A program made the translations under genes and the position numbers. The notes under the pieces are model-generated. The model was not told the origin of the DNA. It searched no databases and saw only the letters and a list, made by a program, of their open reading frames with translations. DNA of 64,000 nucleotides from assembly GCA_028280415.1 (NCBI GenBank), contig JANQLV010000038.1, positions 36,328 to 100,327 on the forward strand, given 5' to 3'. Origin of the DNA: Saprospiraceae bacterium (GTDB taxonomy: Bacteria; Bacteroidota; Bacteroidia; Chitinophagales; Saprospiraceae). How positions within the stretch are numbered: position 1 is the stretch's first letter; each line of letters starts with the position of its first letter. Shown here in pieces: positions 19,686-28,252 of this stretch.

Positions 19686-20513
19686 ATGAAGACTTTATTT
19701 GTTTCAATCGCTTTGCCCCTATTTATATGGAGTGGAATTTATGCTCAGGGCGATCCTTGTGAGCGCTGGAGTATAGGGGCCAATTTTACTTTCACTCAAC
19801 CTATCGGAGAGATGAAACTCAATGGGTTCCATTCCAATTACGGACTTACTTTGAACGCTTTCTATAATCTGACACCAGAAGTACAGGGCGTCAATTTTCA
19901 CATTGGCGGAAAATTTTCCGGTGGACTAAGCAGGGGAAAGAGAGATCGAATTACGCTGGCCGATCCGGAAGGCGCTTCTGCAAGAAGTTCCATTTATAAT
20001 ACACTGGTCGATCTATCACTGGCCAGTCGTTTGGTTTTTGGTTCGAAAAAAAGTGTACAATACTATTTTGACCTTTACGGTGGCGCCCGACTGACGGGGA
20101 CCAATCACGATATCAGACTAAGACCCCGTATCCCCGGTTATGATCGCAGAACTTCCGAACGACTTACACAATATGGAAACTGGAGCTGGGGCAGTGCTAC
20201 CGGTATTCTAATTCACTTTCGCGAAAATACCTACTTTGATATCGGTGTAAATTATATGAGTAGTCAAAACAACCGCTTTGTTGATCTCAATAGTTATTCC
20301 GAAGTAGATGACATTATCAACTACGATATTGTAAATTCAATTTCCAACTCTATAGGAATTCATGTTGGTTTCCATGTTGTCCTGCAGTGTGGTGGCTATC
20401 AGCACTATCAGGATAATCACGACGACAGGGATTTTCAAAGAAGACGCTTGCGGACGTTCAAAAGAAAACCAAAAATGAAAAAAGCACAAAAAATACAAAA
20501 GCCGAAAAACTGA
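19686..20513 (+). CDS. Outer-membrane beta-barrel protein with Lys/Arg-rich tail
   Basis: 275 residues from the ATG at 19686 (MKTLFVSIALPLFIWSGIYAQ signal peptide). A start at 19620 would put 22 polar residues before the signal and is rejected. Alternating strands such as WSIGANFTFTQPIGEMKLNGF, YFDLYGGARLTG and SNSIGIHVGFHVVLQ suggest a barrel of eight to ten strands. The final 30 residues (from DFQRRRLRTFKRKPK to KIQKPKN) are almost wholly basic. No known domain recognised. It is convergent with the CBM48-HhH gene; a hairpin separates them. Confidence 0.68.
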   Translation: MKTLFVSIALPLFIWSGIYAQGDPCERWSIGANFTFTQPIGEMKLNGFHSNYGLTLNAFYNLTPEVQGVNFHIGGKFSGGLSRGKRDRITLADPEGASARSSIYNTLVDLSLASRLVFGSKKSVQYYFDLYGGARLTGTNHDIRLRPRIPGYDRRTSERLTQYGNWSWGSATGILIHFRENTYFDIGVNYMSSQNNRFVDLNSYSEVDDIINYDIVNSISNSIGIHVGFHVVLQCGGYQHYQDNHDDRDFQRRRLRTFKRKPKMKKAQKIQKPKN

Positions 20514-20571
20514 TTGGATTCCTGGCATTCCGAAATGACCCGACCAGGTTTGGCAAGAACCCAGAAAAAGC

Positions 20572-20615
20572 TTTACCAAACTAGCCTTGCCGAAAGCTTG
20601 GCTAAGTTTGGTAAA
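20572..20615. terminator. Inverted repeat between convergent genes
   Basis: TTTACCAAACTAGCC (20572-20586) pairs with GGCTAAGTTTGGTAAA (20600-20615) with one bulged base. Flanking GC and AGC bases extend the stem. It lies midway between two stop codons, so it probably ends transcription from both sides, though there is no long T-tract. Confidence 0.6.
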
Positions 20616-20623
20616 AGCCGCGA

Positions 20624-21235
20624 TTACTTTCCACTCTTTAGTTCATCCTGTAATTTTTTAAGCGCATCCCAATCACCTTTAGCCGCTAATTTAGCCTGTT
20701 TGGGCCAGGTCTTGGGATCGTGCATCTGATATCTTTTACCGGCATTTGCCAGGACTTCTTTCAGGATAGCTTGCTTGGCCTTACCAAGATCAGCAAAAGT
20801 TACAATACCGGCTTCTTTCAAAAGCGAAGCGATTTTGGGACCGATCCCTTCGATTTTCTTCAAATCATCCGCTTTAGCTTTTGCAACGGACCTTTTAGCT
20901 GCAACTTTTTTAGCAAGGGGTTTGGCAGGGATCATAACTACAGAATTATTCACTCCGGCGTACGGAGAGGGTACATAATCATCTGCCGCCCAGTCATTTT
21001 CCCAGGTGTGGTTATCAATTAAATAACGAAACTGATAATTACGTCCGGCTTCCAGTTCAAGAACAGCAGCGTAACCGCCTTTAGTTGCTTTCATAGGTAT
21101 GCCTTTAGCCGGATCCCAGTCGTTGAATTCACCAAGAACCATTACCTGATTACCGGTAGTGATCGCTTCTTTGGGAAGAGAGAAAGTCACTTTACAAACC
21201 GGCTTGGTTTTAGAAAATTGCTTTTTTAAACTCAT
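20624..21235 (-). CDS. CBM48 (glycogen-binding) plus helix-hairpin-helix protein
   Basis: 203 residues, no signal peptide. Residues 12-105 form an early-set glycogen-binding domain of the AMPK-beta/isoamylase-N type (VMVLGEFNDWDPAKG, GRNYQFRYLIDNHTWENDW). After an Ala/Lys linker, residues 122-160 form a helix-hairpin-helix (DDLKKIEGIGPKIASLLKEAGIVTFADLGKA), followed by a basic helical C-terminus. HhH motifs usually bind DNA or RNA backbones or mediate helix packing. No catalytic domain is present. It lies 112 bases downstream of treS-mak on the same strand, so a role as an adaptor on glucan in the GlgE pathway is plausible. This is inference; there is no direct evidence for nucleic-acid binding. 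Confidence 0.8.
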   Translation of the reverse strand: MSLKKQFSKTKPVCKVTFSLPKEAITTGNQVMVLGEFNDWDPAKGIPMKATKGGYAAVLELEAGRNYQFRYLIDNHTWENDWAADDYVPSPYAGVNNSVVMIPAKPLAKKVAAKRSVAKAKADDLKKIEGIGPKIASLLKEAGIVTFADLGKAKQAILKEVLANAGKRYQMHDPKTWPKQAKLAAKGDWDALKKLQDELKSGK

Positions 21236-21347
21236 GAATTAAAATTTTATGGTTAAACAGATTTTAAAAACAAAATTCACCATTCATCTTTCATTGTCCG
21301 CGTGACAGACAAGGAAAAGCGAATAGCAATAAAAATTTGGTACTTGG

Positions 21348-24300
21348 TTAGTTATTTTTTAAAGCCAGGAATTTTTCCATAGCATATAATACACCACGGA
21401 TAGGAATTCTCAGCCAGTCCGGTCGGCTATTCATTTCATAGCCTACTTCGTAGATTGCTTTTTCCAGGATATAATTCCTTAGCAGGATAGCCCGGGCTTC
21501 TTCATTTTTCGGCATAAAACTCTGGCCCTCTGTTGCATCGTAATAAGCCGTCAGGAATAACTGGCTAATATAATGAAACCATTGTAGGGCCCAGTCTTCA
21601 AGAAAGACGATATCTTCTTTTCTGTAATTTTGATTCAACACCAATTGTCCAAAGGCTGCATAATGGAAAGATCGAATCATCCCTGCTACGTCCTTAAACG
21701 GTGTTTTCTTTAATCTTCGCTCACTGATCGTATGTAAAGGTTCACCTTCGAAGTCGATAATATAAAAATCCGATCCGTTAAACAGGACTTGCCCAAGATG
21801 GTAATCCCCGTGAATGCGAATTTTTGTTGCATTAATTTTTTCACTGTAAATTTCGCTAAAACATTCTAAAATTTGCGGTCTCAGATCGAGTATTTTCTGA
21901 GCTTCCTGTCGAATGTGCTTGGGTAAAGTTTTTTGTCTGCTCGCCAGTGCATTTAATTTATCGGCAACTAATTTTCGATGTCCGGAATAAATGGATCTTT
22001 GATAATGCTCCGTAAATCTTTCGGGTTTAAATTCTTTTTGCTCAGAATTGGAAGCCAGAGCAATATGCATTTCCGCAGTACGTTGGGCCAGTTTAACTAT
22101 TCTTTCATTCATCTGAGCCCCGATCAGTTTTTGATGTTTCTTGGACAAATCTTTAAAATAAAAACGATCCTTATAAACCAGGTCGGGAAGATGTTGGCTT
22201 TTTGAAATACCGGAGAGTACGCTATCATAATATTCGGCTAATGATCCAAGGGTTGCTGTCCAGGCCTCTCCTTCGTTGGGAATCTTGTTTTGCAACAAGC
22301 CGAGAATAATGAATCGGCGAGTGTTTTCATTATAATATTCTATTCCTCCACCGTAACGCGGAGAGTTTTTGAAATCCGTTTTTTCGGATAAAAACCGGAC
22401 CAACTCCAAATCGGGATTAATATCTGTATCCAGTTTTCTATAAATTTTAAAAAAGAACTGATCATTATAGATTACCGAGGTATTACTCTGCTCGGCTTTC
22501 AATATTTCGGAAACGATGTCTTTCTTATCAATCTTGAAGTCATGGAGCATTTTGCCGGACTCAAAACGAAGGTTGCCGTGGTCAACTTTTACTTCTTTAC
22601 CCGATTTTATATTATAAAAAAGTTCATTCCGAAAATCTTCCAGGGCAATAGCATCGACCAGAATACCTTCTGCTTCGTTATTTTTAAGATGACAAATTAC
22701 AGACTGAGCTTCGTTTTTAATAAGATGCAAGAGTTCTTCTGAATCGGTAATAAAAGCAGTAGGTAAAAAATAAGTTTCCGGCAAACCATCCGTATACCGA
22801 ATATCAATATTCAAGAGATAGTAAAGCCGTTGCCCGGTATTCAGTTTCGGAAAATTCTCAATTTCTATAGAAACGATTTTTTTGGATTTACTCCCGTACC
22901 AGCGGCAGGTTTTCAGATATTTTGGCAGAACCTCTTTAATAAATTTTCTACGAGAGGTATAAACCTCAAAATAGTCCTCCCAGGCTACATCTATTGAAAT
23001 CTCGATGCGGTTATTTTCAGAACTGAAATCCGCATTCTCTTTTTCTTTTTCAATATTGAACCAGTAATAACCATAAGGGCCAAGTGTAAAAAGGTAAGGT
23101 TTCTTGCCAATTTTCAAAAATTTATTCTGGCTGAAAATCTCTACCGGCGCCTGACCTTTATAATCCCGCAAATCCAGTTCGACAGACTGGGAATATTTGG
23201 AAAGATTGCAAACGACCAGCAAAGTTTCATCCTCATAAGAACGCGTAAAGGCCAGTATTTTGCTATTATTAGACTCTAAAAAGCGAATATCCCCGTGACT
23301 AAAAGCCCTACAGCGTTTTCTGACTGTGATCAGATTTTTCATCCACCAAAGCAGGGAAGAGGTATTGCTGTTTTGGTTTTCTACATTAACTGCTTCGTAA
23401 CGATATTGCGGATCAACAATGACGGGTAGAAATAGTTGCTGTGGATTAGTTGCTGAAAAACCGGCATTCCGATCTGCACTCCATTGCATGGGGGTACGTA
23501 CACTATTGCGGTCCCCAAGGTAAATATTGTCGCCCATGCCAATTTCATCACCATAATAAATCACCGGTGTACCCGGCAAAGAAAACAAGAGGTTATTGAG
23601 TAACTCGATCTTGCGCCGATCATTGCCCAAAAGGGGAGCCAGTCTTCGACGAATCCCTTCATTGATTTTTGCGCCGTGATCCTGAGCGTATACTTTGTAC
23701 AAATGATCTCTTTCTTCTTCCGTCACCATTGATAAAGCCAGATCATCATGGTTACGCAGGAATAAAGCCCACTGGCAATTCTCCGGAATGGCGGGCGTTT
23801 GTTCCATAATATCAATGACGGGATACCGATCTTCGGTTTGCAGAGCCATGTACAAGCGGGGCATCAGCGGAAAATGAAAATTCATATGGCATTCATCGCC
23901 TTTTCCGAAATACTCCGCTGCATCCTCCGGCCACAAATTAGTCTCTGCCAGAAGGATTTTGCCAGTATGTTTTTCTTCGACGTATTTCCTGAGTTTTCTG
24001 ATAAAACCATGTACTTCCGGCAGGTTAACGCAGTCGGTGTTTTCTTTTTGAAATAAAAACATGACCGAGCTAAGCCGCAGACCATCTACCCCCAGATCGA
24101 ACCAGAAATCAATGATCTCCTGCATCTCTTTACGCACGGCAGAACTCTCAAAGTTCAGATCAGCCTGATGATTATAGAAGCGATGCCAATAATAAGCCCT
24201 GGCTTCATTATCCCATTCCCAGTTGGAGTTTTCGTAATCAGAAAACATAACTTCAGCCTCCTGATACTTTTCCTGGGTCTTACTCCAAACGTAATAGTTG

Positions 24301-24686
24301 CGGTATTTGGAATTGGGCTTGGCTTTACGAGCCCGCTCAAACCAATCGTGTTTTACCGAGGTATGGTTGATGATCAGATCAATCACAATGCGCATGCCCC
24401 GTTTTTTCGTTTCTTTTAAAAGCTCCTGAAACTGTTCAATATTACCGTAATCCGGGTGGACTTTTTTATAATCAGAAATATCGTAGCCATCATCTTTGAG
24501 TGGAGAAGCATAGAAAGGCAACAAAGAAAGACAATTGACCCCAAGGTCTTCAAGATAGTCCAGTTTTTGGATCAACCCATTGATATCCCCTACTCCATTA
24601 CCGGAGCTATCGAAAAAGGATTTGATGTGTAAGGTATAAATGATAGCATCTTTATACCATAAGTCTTGTTGCTTGTTTTTTGGCAT
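21348..24686 (-). CDS. treS: TreS-maltokinase fusion with a trehalose-synthase domain lacking its nucleophile
   Basis: 1112 residues. Residues 1-545 match trehalose synthase (GH13_16): DLIINHTS region I, LLAETNLWPED with acid/base Glu248, and FLRNHDDLALSMV with His313-Asp314. Region II, however, reads DGLRLSSV, with Ser206 (codon at 24069-24071) where the family has the catalytic Asp of RLDAV; Arg204 is kept. Residues about 570-1112 are a maltokinase (Pep2/Mak) with FFKIYRKLDTDINPDLEL, HGDYHLGQ (about 959) and DFEGEP (about 983), all intact. The usual fusion converts trehalose to maltose and phosphorylates it to maltose-1-phosphate for GlgE. Here the kinase should work, but the isomerase is probably inactive or altered. 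The gene starts 18 bases after the glgE stop, so the two are co-transcribed. Confidence 0.9.
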   Translation of the reverse strand: MPKNKQQDLWYKDAIIYTLHIKSFFDSSGNGVGDINGLIQKLDYLEDLGVNCLSLLPFYASPLKDDGYDISDYKKVHPDYGNIEQFQELLKETKKRGMRIVIDLIINHTSVKHDWFERARKAKPNSKYRNYYVWSKTQEKYQEAEVMFSDYENSNWEWDNEARAYYWHRFYNHQADLNFESSAVRKEMQEIIDFWFDLGVDGLRLSSVMFLFQKENTDCVNLPEVHGFIRKLRKYVEEKHTGKILLAETNLWPEDAAEYFGKGDECHMNFHFPLMPRLYMALQTEDRYPVIDIMEQTPAIPENCQWALFLRNHDDLALSMVTEEERDHLYKVYAQDHGAKINEGIRRRLAPLLGNDRRKIELLNNLLFSLPGTPVIYYGDEIGMGDNIYLGDRNSVRTPMQWSADRNAGFSATNPQQLFLPVIVDPQYRYEAVNVENQNSNTSSLLWWMKNLITVRKRCRAFSHGDIRFLESNNSKILAFTRSYEDETLLVVCNLSKYSQSVELDLRDYKGQAPVEIFSQNKFLKIGKKPYLFTLGPYGYYWFNIEKEKENADFSSENNRIEISIDVAWEDYFEVYTSRRKFIKEVLPKYLKTCRWYGSKSKKIVSIEIENFPKLNTGQRLYYLLNIDIRYTDGLPETYFLPTAFITDSEELLHLIKNEAQSVICHLKNNEAEGILVDAIALEDFRNELFYNIKSGKEVKVDHGNLRFESGKMLHDFKIDKKDIVSEILKAEQSNTSVIYNDQFFFKIYRKLDTDINPDLELVRFLSEKTDFKNSPRYGGGIEYYNENTRRFIILGLLQNKIPNEGEAWTATLGSLAEYYDSVLSGISKSQHLPDLVYKDRFYFKDLSKKHQKLIGAQMNERIVKLAQRTAEMHIALASNSEQKEFKPERFTEHYQRSIYSGHRKLVADKLNALASRQKTLPKHIRQEAQKILDLRPQILECFSEIYSEKINATKIRIHGDYHLGQVLFNGSDFYIIDFEGEPLHTISERRLKKTPFKDVAGMIRSFHYAAFGQLVLNQNYRKEDIVFLEDWALQWFHYISQLFLTAYYDATEGQSFMPKNEEARAILLRNYILEKAIYEVGYEMNSRPDWLRIPIRGVLYAMEKFLALKNN

Positions 24687-24704
24687 CAGAGGGTTCGAAT
24701 AAGA

Positions 24705-26648
24705 TTATTTTTGGATTTCAACTCGCAGAATATGCATTGGATAATAATCCGGATTCAGTTCTACGTAATTCCAGTCATTGCGCCATTCAAAATATTGATC
24801 CGTTAGTAAATCGTGCAACCGGAGATTAACGAACTGGTCAATCCCCAGTAATGCTTTGGGTACTTCAACAAAAGCAGATTGATTATGATGAGCATCGAAA
24901 CTGGCAATACACCAGATAATCTGCTCCTTATCTTCCTTTTTTACATAACTCACAATCTGCTCATTACTCGTATTGGTAAAATGAATATTCCAGGTCGATT
25001 GCAAAGCAACTTGCTCATTTCTCAATTTATTGACTTTTGTCATCAGACTCGTCAGACGGTTTTGTAAATTCCAGTTGTAATGCTTTACTTCATACTTCTC
25101 GGAATCCTGAAATTCTTCTTTCCCGTTGGAATTACCCACATTATCCATTGCTTCGAAAGCACCGCCATAAATACCGTAACTGGAGCTTAACGTCGCTGCC
25201 AGCAAATAGCGGATAATGAACATATTCTCTCCCGCTCCTTGCAGGTGATAAGGCAAAATATCTGGTGTAGTGGGCCAGAAATTCGGACGGAAATATTCCC
25301 GCAACTCACTTTGTGTCAATTCCGTTATGTATTCCTGCAATTCGTATTTATTGGTTCGCCAGGTAAAATAAGTATAACCCTGTGTAAAACCTTTTTTAGC
25401 CAGTGAGGCCATTCGTTTGGGACGGGTGAAAGCTTCGGACAAGAAAATTACATCCGGGTATTTTTTGTGTACTTCTGCAATGCACCATTCCCAAAAATTA
25501 AAAGATTTGGTATGAGGATTATCCACCCGGAAAATTTTGATCCCTTTTTTTACCCAGAACATCGTCACTTCTTTTAATTCTTGCCAAAGGCTTTCCCAGG
25601 CTTCACACTCAAAGTTCAGCGGTACGATATCCTGATATTTCTTGGGCGGATTCTCCGCATACATGATCGTATTATCCGGACGCCAGATAAACCATTCGGG
25701 ATGTTCTTTGATGTAGGGATGATCCGGCGCACATTGAAAAGCCAGATCAAGCGCTACCTCAATGCCGTGATTTTTGGCGGTTTTGATCAGCTGCTCATAA
25801 TCTTTCATGGTTCCCAACTCAGCATTCACCGCTTTATGTCCACCGTGCTGACTGCCAATGGCCCAGGGGGAACCGGGTTCTCCGGGCTCGGAGTTTGTAG
25901 CATTATTCTTTCCCTTGCGATTAAGCTCTCCGATGGGGTGGATTGGTGGAAAGTATAATACGTCAAAGCCCATCGAAGCAATACGCGGGATTAAGGCTTC
26001 GGCATCCCTGAATGTACCGGCTCTTCCAGGCTCCGGCGAAGCTGAACGTGGAAAAACTTCGTACCAGGTACTAAACAAGGCTCTTTTTCTTTCGACAATT
26101 ATGCGCAATCCCGGATTATATGTTGTCTCAAATTGTTTGAAAGGATATTCGGCTATCATCTTTTTGAAAGCCTCACTGAGTACAATCCCGATTGCTTCTT
26201 TATATCTCTTTTTGTCTGCTAATTTTTTAGCGTAATCCGTCAAAATCCTGGCTTTGGTTTTTGGATAAGTAGCCGCCGCTTTCTCTAAAAGGATTTTTCC
26301 TTCTTCCAGCTCTATGCTCAAGTACTGACCCGCTGCTTCTTTTTTTAAAAAACTGTTATACCAATTTTGTAAGTGGTCAATCCAGGCGATGATCCGGTAT
26401 TCATATATACCTTGTTCTTCCAGACTAAATTGTGCTTCAAAAAGATCATTGGGCCGGGCATTAAGCAAAAGCTCTGACCAGTTTTTCGAATTAACTTTTC
26501 GGAATTGTACAGAAGCCCGAACCGCATCATGTCCATCAGCAAAGATATCCGCCTGAATATGAACGGCCTCTCCTGTAACTCTTTTGATTGGATATCTCCC
26601 TCCGTTAACTTCGGGTTTTACATTCTCTATGATTGCACGTTGTCTCAT
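24705..26648 (-). CDS. glgE: Alpha-1,4-glucan:maltose-1-phosphate maltosyltransferase
   Basis: 647 residues, the normal length for GlgE (GH13_3). It transfers maltosyl units from maltose-1-phosphate to the non-reducing end of alpha-1,4-glucan in the cytoplasm. An N-terminal DUF3416-type domain (about 5-115) precedes a helical insert. The barrel has YEVFPRS, VLYFPPIHPIG and LAFQCAPDHPY. Nucleophile Asp376 lies in KIFRVDNPHTKSFNFWEW, acid/base Glu405 in FLSEAFTRPKRM, and Asp463 in TTPDIL; all are present. It is the first gene of the operon with treS-mak, and has its own clear promoter. Confidence 0.96.
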   Translation of the reverse strand: MRQRAIIENVKPEVNGGRYPIKRVTGEAVHIQADIFADGHDAVRASVQFRKVNSKNWSELLLNARPNDLFEAQFSLEEQGIYEYRIIAWIDHLQNWYNSFLKKEAAGQYLSIELEEGKILLEKAAATYPKTKARILTDYAKKLADKKRYKEAIGIVLSEAFKKMIAEYPFKQFETTYNPGLRIIVERKRALFSTWYEVFPRSASPEPGRAGTFRDAEALIPRIASMGFDVLYFPPIHPIGELNRKGKNNATNSEPGEPGSPWAIGSQHGGHKAVNAELGTMKDYEQLIKTAKNHGIEVALDLAFQCAPDHPYIKEHPEWFIWRPDNTIMYAENPPKKYQDIVPLNFECEAWESLWQELKEVTMFWVKKGIKIFRVDNPHTKSFNFWEWCIAEVHKKYPDVIFLSEAFTRPKRMASLAKKGFTQGYTYFTWRTNKYELQEYITELTQSELREYFRPNFWPTTPDILPYHLQGAGENMFIIRYLLAATLSSSYGIYGGAFEAMDNVGNSNGKEEFQDSEKYEVKHYNWNLQNRLTSLMTKVNKLRNEQVALQSTWNIHFTNTSNEQIVSYVKKEDKEQIIWCIASFDAHHNQSAFVEVPKALLGIDQFVNLRLHDLLTDQYFEWRNDWNYVELNPDYYPMHILRVEIQK

Positions 26649-26689
26649 TGGATTTGGTTAGTATTCGTTTTGTATGCTTAATTTTTATA

Positions 26690-26720
26690 CAAAAATAAGT
26701 TGATTTTCAATGATTTCCAA
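26690..26720 (-). promoter_or_regulatory. glgE-treS operon promoter
   Basis: On the minus strand TATTTTTG (26697-26690) matches TAnnTTTG, with TTG (26720-26718) 20 bases upstream, the classical Bacteroidota spacing. The leader to the glgE ATG at 26648 would be about 35 bases. Confidence 0.7.
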
Positions 26721-26841
26721 TCTTCGTGTCTTTTTTACACTAATCAGTAAACTTCTCCCCTTTTTTAGCAATACTCAATCGTTTGAGGTGTTCTGCTTAC
26801 TCCTTGGTCTAAATTATTTATTTATCCTAACTCCTAAATAG

Positions 26842-26849
26842 TACCTTTG
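26842..26849 (+). promoter_or_regulatory. Minus-7 box for the NTF2-like gene
   Basis: TACCTTTG fits TAnnTTTG. No TTG is found at the usual spacing upstream. A start near 26856 gives a leader of about 85 bases to the chosen ATG at 26941. Confidence 0.45.
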
Positions 26850-26940
26850 AAAAGCAATCCCTAAGGGCATTCATTCCGGTATGTTTACTTATCTTTTTCA
26901 AGTTAAAAACTCAAAACCCAATATTAATAAATTTTGCAAT

Positions 26941-27807
26941 ATGAAAAAACTTATACCAGCTATATTAACTTTGGTTTTTACAATTCAATTACAAGGGCAG
27001 GAAAATGATAAGCAAGCCATTATTCATACGATCGATATGCTTTTCGATGGAATGCGGGAAAGCGATAGTACCAAACTGATGAATGCTACCCATGAAACGG
27101 CTACACTTAAGACGACTTATACAGATCGCAGTGGTATACCCCGAATTCAGGAAAGCCAAATAAAGGATTTCATCAAAGGCGTATTAAAACCACATGATGC
27201 GATATATGATGAAAGGATTTGGAGCTATGAAATTGAGATAGACGGCTTATTGGCTACAGCCTGGACAGAGTATACTTTTTTTCTTGGTGAAAAAATGAGT
27301 CATTGCGGCGTCAATGCATTTCAGCTCTTTAAATCAGAAGCGGGGTGGAAAATCATTGGGATTACAGATACGCGTAGAAAAGAGGCCTGTCAAACCGAAC
27401 CTGATAATCACGAAAAGGCTATTCATAGCTTGATGGATAATTGGCACAAAGCTGCTGCCGAAGCCGACGAAGATACTTTTTTCGGCAGCATGACTTCGGA
27501 TGGTATTTATCTGGGAACGGATGCTTCCGAGCGTTGGCTAAGGGATGATATGAAAGAATGGTCGAAGCAGTACTTCGAACGGGAGAGTGCCTGGGCATTT
27601 ACGGCCAGTAAAAGAGAAATTTACTTTTCGGAAGATGGAAAAACGGCCTGGTTCGAAGAAATGCTGGATACCTGGATGGGAACTTGTCGAGGCTCAGGTG
27701 TATTGAATTTAACCCGGGAAGGCTGGAAGATCAAACACTATGATCTTTCTATTATGGTTCCTAATGATGTTGTAAAAGACTATTTGAAATTATTGGAAAA
27801 GGAATAA
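26941..27807 (+). CDS. Exported protein with two NTF2-like (DUF4440/SnoaL-type) domains
   Basis: 288 residues from the ATG at 26941, which gives a signal peptide (MKKLIPAILTLVFTIQLQGQ). A start at 26881 would place 20 polar residues ahead and is rejected. Residues about 22-140 and 150-280 each look like a cone-shaped NTF2 fold: an amphipathic first helix (AIIHTIDMLFDGMRESDSTKL; AIHSLMDNWHKAAAEADEDTF), then strands ending in a W-K-I strand (GWKIIGITDT; GWKIKHYDLSIM). The second half resembles SnoaL-like_3 proteins with MTSDGIYLGTD. Ligand and reaction are unknown; the family includes enzymes and stress-related binding proteins. No partner gene is evident. Confidence 0.75.
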   Translation: MKKLIPAILTLVFTIQLQGQENDKQAIIHTIDMLFDGMRESDSTKLMNATHETATLKTTYTDRSGIPRIQESQIKDFIKGVLKPHDAIYDERIWSYEIEIDGLLATAWTEYTFFLGEKMSHCGVNAFQLFKSEAGWKIIGITDTRRKEACQTEPDNHEKAIHSLMDNWHKAAAEADEDTFFGSMTSDGIYLGTDASERWLRDDMKEWSKQYFERESAWAFTASKREIYFSEDGKTAWFEEMLDTWMGTCRGSGVLNLTREGWKIKHYDLSIMVPNDVVKDYLKLLEKE

Positions 27808-27816
27808 ATCATGGCG

Positions 27817-27873
27817 TATCAGGTGTTGGATAGAGCTCTGTAAAATAATCAATCTGCCAGCCAACACCTGATA
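27817..27873. terminator. Perfect 13-bp inverted repeat between convergent genes
   Basis: TATCAGGTGTTGG (27817-27829) and CCAACACCTGATA (27861-27873) are exact reverse complements around a 31-base loop. The repeat lies between the stop codons of the NTF2-like gene and the rhodanese gene. It is a likely bidirectional 3' end structure, but lacks a T-tract. Confidence 0.55.
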
Positions 27874-27889
27874 AGCTCATATCCGGAAA

Positions 27890-28192
27890 TTAATTTCCAT
27901 AAGCCTCCTGCCAGGCAAGCACTCCTCCAATCAGGTTGCGGACATTGGTAAATCCGGAAGCTTTCATCAATTGCTGAACCATCCCACTTCTTTGACCAGA
28001 GCGGCAATGCACTACAATTTCATCGTTTTTATGTTCCTCCAAATCTTCCAAAGCCGTTTGTATATTTCCTAAAGGGATCAGTTTTGCACCTATATTAAAC
28101 TCATCATACTCGTATTGTTCCCGAACATCGATGAATACAAAGTTTTCTTTTTTATCTAATTTTTCTTTTAACTCTTGTACGGTTATATCCAT
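27890..28192 (-). CDS. Single-domain rhodanese sulfurtransferase
   Basis: 100 residues, cytoplasmic, one rhodanese domain. FIDVREQYEYDEFNIGAKLIP is the N-terminal signature (DVRE..E). The active-site loop CRSGQRS carries the catalytic Cys, which forms a persulfide intermediate when moving sulfane sulfur. GGVLAWQ closes the fold. Close to GlpE/PspE-type proteins in size. It starts 60 bases after the stop of the T9SS protein on the same strand, so the two may be co-transcribed, although their functions appear unrelated. Confidence 0.92.
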   Translation of the reverse strand: MDITVQELKEKLDKKENFVFIDVREQYEYDEFNIGAKLIPLGNIQTALEDLEEHKNDEIVVHCRSGQRSGMVQQLMKASGFTNVRNLIGGVLAWQEAYGN

Positions 28193-28252
28193 TATTTTTA
28201 ATTTAAAATTAAAGTTTACACAAAAATGAGGACAATAAATTTAAACTTATTC

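Noticed and set aside
21348..26648. A classical glgC/glgA glycogen operon
   Set aside because: No ADP-glucose pyrophosphorylase or glycogen synthase is present; the genes are those of the maltose-1-phosphate (GlgE) route.
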